Origin: Ceriagrion tenellum
Taxonomy: Eukaryota > Arthropoda > Insecta > Odonata > Coenagrionidae
DNA: 64,000 bases
Reading direction: 5' to 3'
Assembly (NCBI GenBank): GCA_963169105.1
Contig: OY720637.1
Span: 35,087,925-35,151,924, forward strand
Of the stretch, positions 35,830-46,325 are shown piece after piece; the first letter of the stretch is position 1; each line of letters begins with the position of its first letter. Made by a program: the position numbers and the translations under genes. Below the pieces are notes generated by a model. That model worked only from the letters and a program-made list of their open reading frames with translations, was not told the DNA's origin and searched no databases.

Positions 35830-36112
35830 ACTTCAACACAAGACCCGCAGATCTGACCAACCAGATAAAATAAAGGTAGCAAGCACGGACACTGACAAAT
35901 ATTAATACTCCTTTTTATGATCCAAAACTGCAAGTACAACCAAATTAAGGCTGGCCACTTATAAACAGTAAAAGTGCCAGGGAAATTGCTGTGCACCGGC
36001 ACAACACCCGCAGACATGATCATCCAGATAAATCAAGGGGAATACGATACACAAACACTGACGAAAATATTCCTTAAGTAACGCATTAAACACGCAAGTA
36101 TAACCGTATGGT
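35830..36112. repeat. Diverged tandem duplication, period about 162
   Basis: ACCCGCAGATCTGACC (near 35844), then CCAGATAAA, ACACTGACAAATATT and GCAAGTACAACC, recurs about 162 bases on as ACCCGCAGACATGATC, CCAGATAAA, ACACTGACGAAAATATT and GCAAGTATAACC. Minus-strand frames of 64-66 codons share the same repeated wording (ICGSC / VCGCC). It is an old duplication beside the GC island. Confidence 0.6.
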
Positions 36113-36249
36113 GGCTCCAAAACAGGAAAGCTGAATCCAGCTGTCATCAACACCTCACTAAAAACACGAACACACGATCAAAGGCTGATGACTCAGCACT
36201 CCAGCATATGCCGCACACGTCCAGTTGACGGCACACGAGCAATAAGGCA

Positions 36250-36680
36250 GACGTGGATTGTAGGGCTATCCTAACCTTGACCTCGCTGCGGCGACCCTGG
36301 AGCAGATCACGACGGGACCCGAGGGCGTCCCCGACGTCGGAGACGCACCGGCAGCGGACGACGCCACGACTGGCGGCGGCTTCCTTCGAACTGTGCCGAT
36401 GGCGGCGCCAACTCCCCTCGGCATCCCGAAGCGTCCCGACGCACACTCCGACTGTGCCTCCCTGGCCATGACTGAACGCCTGACGAGGCCCCGCGCCGCA
36501 TTAAAAAGGCAAGTACGCGGGCGGAGAAGGCGGGTGGGCAGAGAGGGAACCCGTCTGCCCCACCTCGATAACCGGCGAGCGTCGTCCCTTCCCCCTACAC
36601 ACCGTGGAGAGCTCGGAGCGCAAGCGCAGGCTTGTGACAACCCCTCCCGAACGCTCCCTCTTCCCCTAACACTACTCAAA
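36250..36680. other. GC/CpG-rich island
   Basis: About 430 bp is strikingly GC- and CpG-rich within an AT-rich window. Unbroken frames of 137 codons (minus) and 152 codons (plus, 36393-36851) run through it. Such islands in insect DNA often mark promoters and first exons. The minus strand offers the better exon model, listed separately. Confidence 0.5.
36276..36469 (-). CDS. Candidate first coding exon, product unknown
   Basis: On the minus strand an ATG at 36469-36467 in good context (CAGTCATGGCC) opens 64 codons plus two bases, then a donor-like CAAG|GTTAGG at 36276/36275. The peptide begins MAREAQSECASGRFGMP and continues with a low-complexity stretch rich in Pro, Ala, Ser and Arg, typical of disordered N-termini. 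TCAGTC, an arthropod initiator-like motif, lies directly before the ATG, so an upstream start site would have to lie elsewhere. No TATA box is evident. The frame is open upstream to 36679. I recognise no family, and downstream exons were not found in the lower coordinates. It may be chance in GC-rich DNA. Confidence 0.27.
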
Positions 36681-37072
36681 GAGGGGCCAAAGGGATTCCT
36701 ATTTTCAACAGCGAAAAGTATACCGGGATGTAAATCATTCGCTTCAAGGTTAGAATATTCTACGACAGAGTTTTTCCCAAACTTTTTTTCGACTCAACAC
36801 CCACTTGGTTCCACAAATCTATACCCAACGCCTCCCAACCTTAAGCTTTAAGACCACAGATTCCAAGATCCAATCGGTTTGATTACAAAAATTATCTTGA
36901 AACGTTTATCATTAAATGAATCCGTGTTACAAATACAATCAATATACAGTTTATTCATACCATGGCATTTATGTATGACACCATTCAATCAGGACCCTGT
37001 CTTTTGATTGATTGACGATAAATACAGAGCTGTTATTATTATGTTATTCCAAATTTAAGCACTACTGTTTAC
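36681..37072. other. Unannotated stretch
   Basis: No gene recognised. This is the transition from the GC island to AT-rich DNA. Its right end may include diverged LINE-D sequence. Confidence 0.4.
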
Positions 37073-37524
37073 GGTAGATCGTTATACGTAACATTTTGTA
37101 GGCTTTGGAATTTCTTACCGCAAGAAATAAGGTCATCAATGAATATTAATTTCTTTAAGTGGCTGTACACATATCTAATGTAATAAACCACCATGTAAAT
37201 CAATGTAATATAAAAATGTATCTATAATTAATAACAGATGAGTGAATCAGTTCATTTCGTATATATATTTTACTTATATGTATTCAAGAGTTGTATATCA
37301 TCAGGCCTCATATTTTATTTTGTAATTACTAAATTGTGTTCCACTGTTGACAGCTGGGGCTTATGTTTACCATAAACGTCAAAACGATGTCTTAGCATCC
37401 CTCTGCTGTTAAATTATCATTACAAACGAGACTGTAAATTATTGTTATTTTTTGATACTCTGTAAATTTTCCAGGGGACAGAATGTCCCAGAACTGAAAT
37501 AAATGTATGTGTATGTGTATGTAC
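37073..37524 (+). pseudogene. LINE-D tail: ORF2 end, 3' UTR and simple-repeat tail
   Basis: An intact 37-codon end of ORF2 reads CRLWNFLPQEIRSS, then NFFKWLYTYLM and stop at 37181-37183. This is the RLWNxLPxEIR plus FKxxLxxYL ending of many non-LTR elements. About 320 bases of 3' UTR follow, with TTCCAGGGGACAGAATGTCC close to the end, and then a (TATGTG)n tail at 37502-37524. The tail is a typical 3' terminus. The family resembles the remnant at 9438-10023. Confidence 0.82.
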
Positions 37525-37859
37525 GTCTTCAACGCCCCCAACCGCGCCGGTAGCGCCCATTTTGGAACTACTGCTCTACGAGATAAGATGTTGGCATAAT
37601 TATCTAAATCAGCTGTTCAGTACCAATAGGGCGCGTTCCCTGAGTGATACATCTTTGATGGTTTAGTCGCAGTCGATAAAAGTAGAAAAATGGGGGAAGT
37701 ACGTTCTTAAGAGCAGTAAGAATGGAAAAAATGAGCATATAATATTACCATAACAATGCTATACACTTCTATCAAGGATTCTTTAGAAGGAAATGAGTGA
37801 CAAGGGGTGCGGGATACAAAAGAGGTTAAAGACCACTGATCTAAATATTTTTCGTCCAG
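37525..37859. other. Unannotated stretch
   Basis: No gene or repeat recognised. Confidence 0.45.
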
Positions 37860-38000
37860 AGATCGGGTAGATGTAGCGACTAGAGTGTTGGCTTACCGTT
37901 ACTGACGGCTATGAAACCATTGGCGACTTAAGAAAACAGTGGGCTATTGCCTACGTCGGGTTTCACCCAAACTTTCCTCAAATCCCCGAATATTCCTTCC
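37860..38000 (+). repeat. Possible tRNA-derived SINE, decayed
   Basis: GTAGCGACTAGAGTGTTGGC looks like the D-arm to anticodon region of a tRNA. The expected T-arm is degraded (GGCTATGAAACCATTGGCGA). The following GGGTTTCACCC could be body sequence. Evidence is limited to wording. Confidence 0.3.
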
Positions 38001-38127
38001 AATATTAACCTAGCCACCAGTCCTTAAAGGCGTAAATTATCTCAATTGTCTATGGCCTTCCCACGCAACCAATCAACCATTTTTATCCTAAAGAAGATAC
38101 GAAATTCTCAATGAAAAATATCATTCG

Positions 38128-38205
38128 CCTAAATAGGGATTCGAGCCTAGACACCGTAATTTCAAGCCGAGAGATCAATTCAATTAAGCTACCTAAGCTA
38201 TCTCG
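38128..38205 (-). repeat. tRNA-like segment on minus strand
   Basis: On the minus strand GGCTCGAATCC (38147-38137) resembles a B box, with TAGGC before it and CCTA after it able to pair. TAGCTTAATTGAA (38191-38179) resembles an A box at normal spacing. No full acceptor stem forms, so this is more likely a SINE head or tRNA pseudogene than a functional tRNA. Confidence 0.4.
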
Positions 38206-39175
38206 TCAAATTAGAATTTCAAAGTGGATTTTAAAGTTCTACATGTTTTCACGAGTACCAAGTACACGACATCTAGTACCTATGAAGCCTCTATGAAACT
38301 CACATTACAAGAGTATGCTTGGGTACCTTAACTGACTAGGCCCGAATGCGTGGTTTCTGGAAGCAAAGCTTAGCACATCCGAATGATATTTCCAAGTAAT
38401 ATCAAACATTCGTGTCTCCAATGCCAGTGACGCTACGCAGGTTTAATTGATTCGAACTGATATTCTTCCCATTTCCATTCAATTCAAGTTTGTTCATAAT
38501 ATCCTCACTTTAACGACTTCACATGTTTTGGAATTAAGGGCTGCCCCCGTTAGGAAACTTTGGTGAACATATTTGGTCAAACAGGCAGCTTAGCTACATG
38601 GATGAAAGCATGAGAGAATATAAATTAAGTCGGGCAATATTAAAAGGGGAGAAATAGGCTATGTACAAATCAGGAGAGGTAAAAATGTCGGTCAAGGAAA
38701 CGCTCTCATGATTTTAAGTGAAACAGTATAATGAGCACGAAAGAATTATGCGGGACCATGTTCGTGGTTTTGCAAATAAAATCACCCAGAAACCAATTCA
38801 AGGCCAATCATGAAAATCCGGGAAAATCGTTTAAAATTCCATAATTGCGTCTGAATGAAGTGATTTTAAGGTACTTCTTTGCCAACTACGCAAATCACTA
38901 TAAACTGCAAATATCAGAAGTACAAAATCAATCTATCTTATCAATTATAAATGAATTGTTTCAGTTGTGGACTGTAAAACAATATGGAAATTAAATAGAT
39001 ATATCCATTTATTAAAGCTTAGAAAAATAAATATTCCACTGATTCATGCAATATAACCGTATTTTGTACTTGGCTTCAAAATTTTTACACATACGCCTCA
39101 TTTTATATTCACTACTTTAAAATAAATATGCGGTGAAATCGCTCAAAATTGCGAGGTTCGCTTTAAATACGTCTA
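38206..39175. other. Unannotated AT-rich stretch
   Basis: No gene or repeat recognised. Confidence 0.45.
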
Positions 39176-39177
39176 AA

Positions 39178-39373
39178 GGCCGCTATACACCGTACATTTC
39201 ATAGTACAAACGAAATTATCATAGAATGTACAAGAAGATGAATGAAATTAGAGCAGGTTCTGTTTCCCGTTGATTCATTCAGACAGTCATACAATTTGCT
39301 TTACACGGTACAATTTTTCTCATGCAAGAGTTCAACATTAGTGCGTACAAAAAAAGTGCCGTGTAAAGCGGCC
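39178..39373. mobile_element. MITE-like element, 196 bp, TAAA flanks
   Basis: The ends GGCCGCTATACACCGTACAT and (inverted) GGCCGCTTTACACGGCACTT form terminal inverted repeats of about 21 bp with four mismatches. TAAA flanks both sides (39174-39177 and 39374-39377) as a likely 4-bp target duplication. A second TTTACACGGTAC lies inside at about 39300. There is no coding capacity. The superfamily is not assigned. Confidence 0.7.
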
Positions 39374-41455
39374 TAAATCTCTTTTTATGTAGTTTTTTTG
39401 GAGGTACCTTGAATACAACTCTACGTTAAAAGAAATTTGGTTCTTCCATTACGTCGTTTGTCATGTAACAATGGGTAAAAGGCGGTCGATTTCTATGAGC
39501 AATACCTCGCCAACCATGCAGTGAATCGATCTCAAATATAACTCGGAGACTTCTAGTTTAAAAAAACATTTCTATCGATGTTTCATAATATTTCTTGAAT
39601 AGATTGATACGGCTAGGAAGTGCCTTAAAGAATTTCGAGGTGTGGCCACACTGTGCCATTCCCCGCTACCCCCCTCAGCGTGGACTCTCCTCACGAAACC
39701 GACACCTCCTAAACCCATTCGCATGAATTTAAGGCCCTTCCCTTCTCCAGGACATCCTCCCGAGCTTTTGATGTCATGGTTCATGATCCCCGGCGTCATC
39801 GTACCTTCATCACTTATTCGCCACGATGCAAGAGAGATAGAGACAGAGGAGGGAAGTGGGGAGAGGGAAGGGTTGGAGGGTTTGAGACGCAAACAACCCT
39901 ACCGTAACCTCCCCACTCTCAAACCCAATTAAGCCGCCTCCATCTCCCTCTCTCTCCGAGCTTGAAAATTCACAGAGTCCTCGAGAGTAAAAATCTTCAC
40001 TCCCGCACGATCTCCCGCGCGGCGATTGAATAGAAAAAATAACATGAGGACGAAGAAATTTTCGTCTCACGTCTAGGACAGTCGTGAGAACGAGGATGGG
40101 CTGCGGTTTCAGTAACGGGATTTGGGGAGACAATAGATTTCGAGCCAAGATGAGAGATGGTGGGATACAACTCGTACGGAGATCATGGGATGAGGACGGA
40201 AAAGGATCAAGTCGATATCCCAGGGTCGGAAAGTTCTACTAAAACTTTGACCACACTGGTTTGATTACCGTGCGAATGATGGAAGTGGAAGAAAATGTCA
40301 ACTGATTACAAGAATTTCCTGCCTGACTGATTGATGATTTGGAATCGAACGGTATTTTCTTCAAATCTTCCTATACCACGATAGTTACACCTTGTGTTCC
40401 AATATTTAAAAAAAAAACTTTGACGGGGGAAAATCGGCCTTTGATTGTTATCAGAGACCACCATAAGCCACACTCTAAAACGATGACGTACCGACAAATA
40501 TGGTTTCTAAAATAGCGACAAAACAAATGCATATATGATACGTATTTTTTCAACAGCAAAAATGAGTAAGCATGAACGAAGCCACTCGAAAACATGACTC
40601 CCAACCTCATACAGTGATGCAGAGAATACGAACTGTATTCATCGTTGGTTACAATTCACCTTTATATTCACCGCAGGAATTTACGAGCACCTTCAAGATT
40701 AGGGTCACTTCCACTTTTAGAGAATTATGAAATTGCTATTTTCCACCTAAATTTCCAATTTTATTTCCAGCGTGCTTCATAACCAAGTTATTAACTTGAG
40801 ACTGAAACTGAAAAACTGAAGCAAAAAGTAAACATTTACAAGCTCATATTAATAATAAACAGTTCTCCCATATTTAGCCAGAAATGTACCGTGTACTTCA
40901 TTTATAATAAGAAAGCCAACAAGAGCTGATTGAAAATCGTATCTACTCTCATTCTAATAGATATTTTGTCGACACGCAAGTTAGCAGTAGGTCAGTATTT
41001 TGTTCCAATACAAAGGGTTCCGAGTACCTCAATGAAAGCGATATTCCTCATAGGCTGGAGTCCAAAGAAAATCCATACTAGGATGGAATTGGATAGATGC
41101 ATACTTTTCTCAAGATATGACGACAAGACCTCCCAATTAACACCAAAATGATACAAGTAAATAAAGAAAACGAGCAATCAAAGGCACGAAAGAGAAGAAC
41201 ATATACTCCATTCAATTGATAAAGAAAAAGTCTTGTTTTTGGAATAGGCTTGGATGCTGTCGTAATGCCTTTATAATGAGCAGATTGAAATCGGAAATGA
41301 AAACAGACTCTTCAGACCCTCTACTTAGTTATTATTCAATGGATTTTCTATTAAACCAATGACGGATCCAGACGGCTCGAGGTTAACTTTACTACTTGGG
41401 AAGTTTCGAAAAAGGCTTTTATGGAACAAGAATATCCCTGGTATTCTACTCTTAT
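39374..41455. other. Unannotated stretch
   Basis: No gene recognised. Purine-rich and pyrimidine-rich runs at 39650-40000 create open frames of 96-112 codons on both strands without recognisable content. Confidence 0.4.
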
Positions 41456-41911
41456 GGCCAGTTGCAGGAACGACACATACGTACTCTATAAAGTTATGGG
41501 ACCCATAACCCATGGCAACCATTCAATAAGTGTTTCAGAAACATTCGATAGACTTATTGGTTTCATAACTTATGGCATGGAGTTATGAGTTCCATAAGTA
41601 GACAAGATGGCGGAAGCGCAATGAACCGCTTGGAGACTTAATTACTTGATAAAAGAGTTGGTTTGAGACAAATTACCAGTTTTTTTACTCTTACTTACTA
41701 ATCATTATGTGCATTAGCAATTATTCATAGGCTAAAATTTCGTAAATTCTATCCGGCGGCGGAAGATTAGATGAAATATTCAAAGCTATTAACTGTATGT
41801 AAATAGGTAACTAGAAGATGTGTTCCTGCAACTCGAATATATTTATGACATCTATTCCTTTAAGGACCTCATAACTATTGATTCCATAACTAAATGTTTT
41901 TGCAACCGACC
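41456..41911. mobile_element. MITE-like TIR element, 456 bp
   Basis: The left end GGCCAGTTGCAGGAAC and inverted right end GGTCGGTTGCAAAAAC match at 12 of 16 positions. A second inverted pair, AGTTGCAGGAAC (near 41460) against GTTCCTGCAACT (41822-41833), lies inside. Nested TTATGG/CCATAA words form short hairpins throughout. No transposase is present, and the target duplication is unclear. Confidence 0.5.
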
Positions 41912-44900
41912 AATAATCAAGGAGATAAATATAAAATGAAATTTATTCAGTCTTAAATTACTTTAATGGTATAAAATACCTATTTCATCTTTCTATCTGT
42001 TTTTTTCCTCTTCCCAATCTATTAATACAACTGAGAATGAGCGAAGCAAAACCACTACTTTCCTTTTCCACCACACCTAAAGAGTCGAAAGTTTACTTTT
42101 TCCTCCTCACGACATAGACCAACAAGCTCAAAACTAGGAATAACACACGTAATTTCACCTTCCTTGTCACAAGTGAGATTATTAGACCATCAATGCAGTC
42201 TCTCCTCCAATTCATTCAAAGTAAACGAAATACTCGTTCTCCACCCTCGTAAGATAGTCGAGAGCAAAACCACTGACGACGAAACCACAAAACCCACTGT
42301 CAATTTATGGACGTTTCTTCGATCGCTCCGAGGGATTCGGAATCGGATATCCCGGGTAGGAATGGTCTGTGACATTTCATTTCCTCTTCGAAATAACTCG
42401 AAACGATTCAAGACATCTCAGGAGACCGCATTTTTAAAGCAGACGTACAGATTCATGTTTCTGTGGGCAGGGCTTCCCTCGACGACACCCCACACGGGAG
42501 GAAGACACGTCATCTCCGCGAGTCTTAACGGACGTAATTACGCATTATAAGACGTGAGTGTGAGAGATACACAGAACAGCGTCAAATTTAGCAGCCCCCC
42601 GAAGCGATGCAACAAGACTGCACTCCAGTGCCGCCAGGTAAGATAATTTCCCTTATGAAGTCAGTTTCCGCTCAATAAAATTGAAAGAACTTTCCCAATT
42701 ATGCCGTAATAGCCGGAGTTCCTTTTCCTTCTAATATTTACTCATTGCCACGCAAATAAAATAGCTGTTAGAATTTTCGCGCCCGAAGAAAGTCCTCTCT
42801 CTAATACTTACAAGGCACTCAAATCAGCCTTAAATGGCTCATAAAACATTCTGAAATAGTGAAAGAAATTCTACTACAATATCGGCAATCTGATCAGTAG
42901 TCAGACGCTTTTAACGCCATTTCTACCATCTCTATAAGCAAACTTTTGAAGAACTATGCTAGGGTCACACACTACAAAAATGCGCATTCAGACAAATTAC
43001 AAGGCCATGAGATTCTGTAAAGTCCATAGTCGATCGTCTATATTCCTTATACCTTTAAAAAAGGGTATTCTTTCCAGTCGGAACACCAGAGATAGCTTTC
43101 GCCTTAAACTAAATAAACGAAGTGGTTTACGTATGCCCCTCTATTATGAGTAAAGTGTCGATCAAGGTAGGTCGCCACAAACTACGCGATTTTATTACCA
43201 GAAAAAATTAAGATATATTTAACGTTCCACGTTAGTATGGGTAGCGATGAAAAGAAGAATCGGACTACAGTGCATTTGAGCATCTTCTGTTGACAAAAGG
43301 GATCACTAAGCCGCTACAGGATCGAAGTCTTCTGTTTTGGAATAATGCAAGAATTTCCACGACTCGCAAACAAAAAGAACACGATATTAAGGACATAGGT
43401 ACTTAGGCGCAAAGACTCCGGCGACCATTATGTAGACTACAAACACCGGAAAGCCTCTAAAGCTCTGTAGAACACAACTCTCAACGCCTGCGTTAAAAAT
43501 GAAGCAAATGGCCTACAGCTTTCTGACTTCCATCCCCAATGGATAAAAGGAGAGAATAAGTCCACTCCTGAGAGCAAGGAAAAGTCGCATCACAGGACGA
43601 TTCCAGACAAAAAAGGCATCCAACAGTAGTTTTCCCCACATATTTCATGGCATAACATCAATAAAATCTTTAGACAAAAATAGATTCTACATAAACCAAG
43701 TCTATGCAAAAATTATCCAAGAAACTAAATTTTATATCCCATAAAATATTTTTTTCCAGGACGATTTTAAAATACTAATTAGAAACAAGATAATAGGAAA
43801 TTTAATGCTACTCGAGGAAAGAGGTGGAATTTAAGATGAAGCTTTCGGCGATAGGTAGAAATTGTTCGTACTTAGGAGTAATTTACCGATCCGATACCAC
43901 TTTCGTTCATAATTGATGGAGGTGGAGTTCCCGCCGCTTACTTCCTCTTCGATGGACTTTGTAGTTTCTGCACGCGGACGAGGGTATACGAGGACGAGGA
44001 CGATATACGTACGCCTTTTTGGAAATGCCACGTTTTCCTCCGTAAGTTCCTCGTAGCCGGTAAGTGCACTCGGTGAGTAATCACTCACAGCTAGCGACAT
44101 TTTACGGCCGAATCTCCCGGGAAATAAAATGCTGTAGAGTAGGAGGAATGACTTAATTATGAATCGAGATGATAGAGGTGGAATATCCTGGTGATCCTGC
44201 AATATAACCAGACTGTTTGACGCGGTAGAACGGATGCCATGAATATGGCAAGTTCGGAGCTACATGCTATCCGTTCAAGAGACGAGATATCGTTGTTGCG
44301 TGCCCTGTCGGGGTTGGGTGTTGTGTTTGAACCACTTGGCAAGATTCCGAGCACGTAACTAAGGAGTCACGCGGTACAATCACGAGGGGTACGAGATTTG
44401 GACGTATTCAAACCACATGCAAAGATCTAACCCAGCCTTCCCCATCGAGTATTTCTCGCAGACATTGTTAATGGGTTTTTATATCCCGATTAAAAACACA
44501 ACATATCAGACGTTTGATTTACGTAAGTGATGCGATTGTGAGAGACCTGTATTAAGTGAGTTTATTTTGTAGCAGTGTGTTGTGTTATTTTACCCAGAAA
44601 TCGGTGCTATTTTATGACAAATTAATTGTAGTGAATTAAGTGTCCTCGTGTCAATAAGTAGCAGCACTACATCTATTCGCAATTTCTGGTTTAGTTCCAT
44701 ATCAGACGCTTAAGATAGCCATCCTAATAGGTAAACTCTCACCAAAATCTCCAACCGTTCGCTGTTGGACCACGTAACTCTTTAGTTATGATTGAGATTA
44801 TCTCGAGCGGTTATAACACAGCCGTCCTGGCTAGGTCCCTGCCCGTGTATAGGATCTCTCGAATAGAGCAAATACTATGTCTTCCATCAAGCGGAATTGA

Positions 44901-45994
44901 CTGATTCCTTATACATTCATCAAGTCCAACCTTTCTTCATCCCTTGAATTATTAGCACACAAAGAGATATTATGTATTAAATACGTTAGTCGCTATCCTC
45001 TCACCGAATCTAGGAATAATACACTTGTATCACAGTGATACAGGCATATTCTTGAAGACTGCTTGAGGAGATCAAATCCACGGCTTCTTCATTTAAAAAT
45101 TGCTAGCAAGAGGCGTACCGCGCGGGTCCCGCGGGCTAATGAATCAACTTACGACGAATTAATACCCATATCCCTGAAAAATTAATCCAAGAGGGGTAGG
45201 GTAACAGGGAACGAGTTGAAGACATAAAGAGGACAGGAGGGTTTTTCTCTTTCAACCATGGCTACAAAGCAGCCCCTTGGTTCAGGGCCGTGACTCATTT
45301 CACTTCAGACCCCGGGCTATCACCCCTCACGTGTCAAAACATAAATCCGACTCCTTTCACGACCACCCGACGAAAAAAATCATCTCATGACTCGAGCAAA
45401 TTTACATCCCCTTCGTGATGCAGCCTCCGCGCTCTTCCCACCCTCGAGCACACTTTCACCCTCACTTGAACCCTCTAGCATCCTGCGTCAAGGGTGAAAT
45501 ACAAGGGGGAAAATTTTTCCATGCCCACTCGCACCATGCAAAACCCGGGCCTTCCCAAAGCTGGGAACGCTACATTTTTTTGTGGCGTCGACACGAGTAC
45601 CGCTTAAGAATGCAAAAAGTAACGAAGCTACCACTGACCTGAACTGATTTTCTACTTCACCAATCAGGAGCACAATACAGCACCATGGTCGTCCAATTCG
45701 ATATATGCGTTGTTCTATCGATAAGGGTCTCTGCAACCGTTCACTCCTCACGACCCTCATATTATTGTGCTTACCGAGCATTTACTGCCATAGCACTTAC
45801 AGAAAAATCAGCGAACATGCGGTGCAAGACGTCATTTCGAATACAGACGCACTGCCAAATTAACAAAAAGTTAAAAAACCTGTTCTTATGCAGAATAAAA
45901 AATGAGAACAAAATACCAAAATAAACACATTCATGGCGGACTTATTTCGTCGCGAAGATCTTTATCGAAAGAAGAATACAATCGATATTTTAAA
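41912..45994. other. Unannotated stretch
   Basis: No gene recognised. Frames of 128 codons (42164-42550, plus) and 123 codons (43831-44202, minus) have no motif I know. The latter contains donor-like GTGAGT and GTAAAT but no partner exon. Confidence 0.4.
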
Positions 45995-46325
45995 AGTATT
46001 CTCCCGGTTAAGGTAGGTTTCATTGAATGTCAGAGAATATCCTCCCGGTTTTCCACACTTTCAGGGGCCTAACTACCTCTAGTATATCATTTTTGGCCTC
46101 TGTATACGATCTACCCTTCTTCATCCCGTCCATGAAACCTATTCTCTCCCTTCCCCTTCCCGGCTTGCCCAACATCCTTCCCTCTATCACACCTTTGATC
46201 AAACCATCGACTTTTATTACTGACTCCATCTACCTACACTGCCTATTCCGGATTCCATTTAGAAGTTTCCATCCCTGTCCGTCCCGTCTTCTCTCCTTTA
46301 TTTCATCTTTATTTCCTCCTATTGG
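45995..46325 (-). pseudogene. LINE-A tail: ORF2 C-terminus
   Basis: The minus strand encodes a WKLLNGIRNRQCR remnant, a stop, then MESVIKVDGLIKGVIEGRML, GKPGRGRERIGFMDGMKKGR and SYTEAKNDILE, then the family 3' end (TTCAATGAAACCTACCTTAA, CCGGGAGAATAC). Its plus strand carries a 107-codon antisense frame (46027-46350), which is a shadow. Confidence 0.85.

Noticed and set aside
37290..37320. Hammerhead-like CTGATGA on the minus strand in the LINE-D 3' UTR
   Set aside because: No hairpin or GAAA follows at the right distance, so a chance match.
43250..43340. Ninth hammerhead-like locus (minus CAGAAGATGC)
   Set aside because: One mismatch in the box, no clear GAAA and no inverted arm. Too weak to list.
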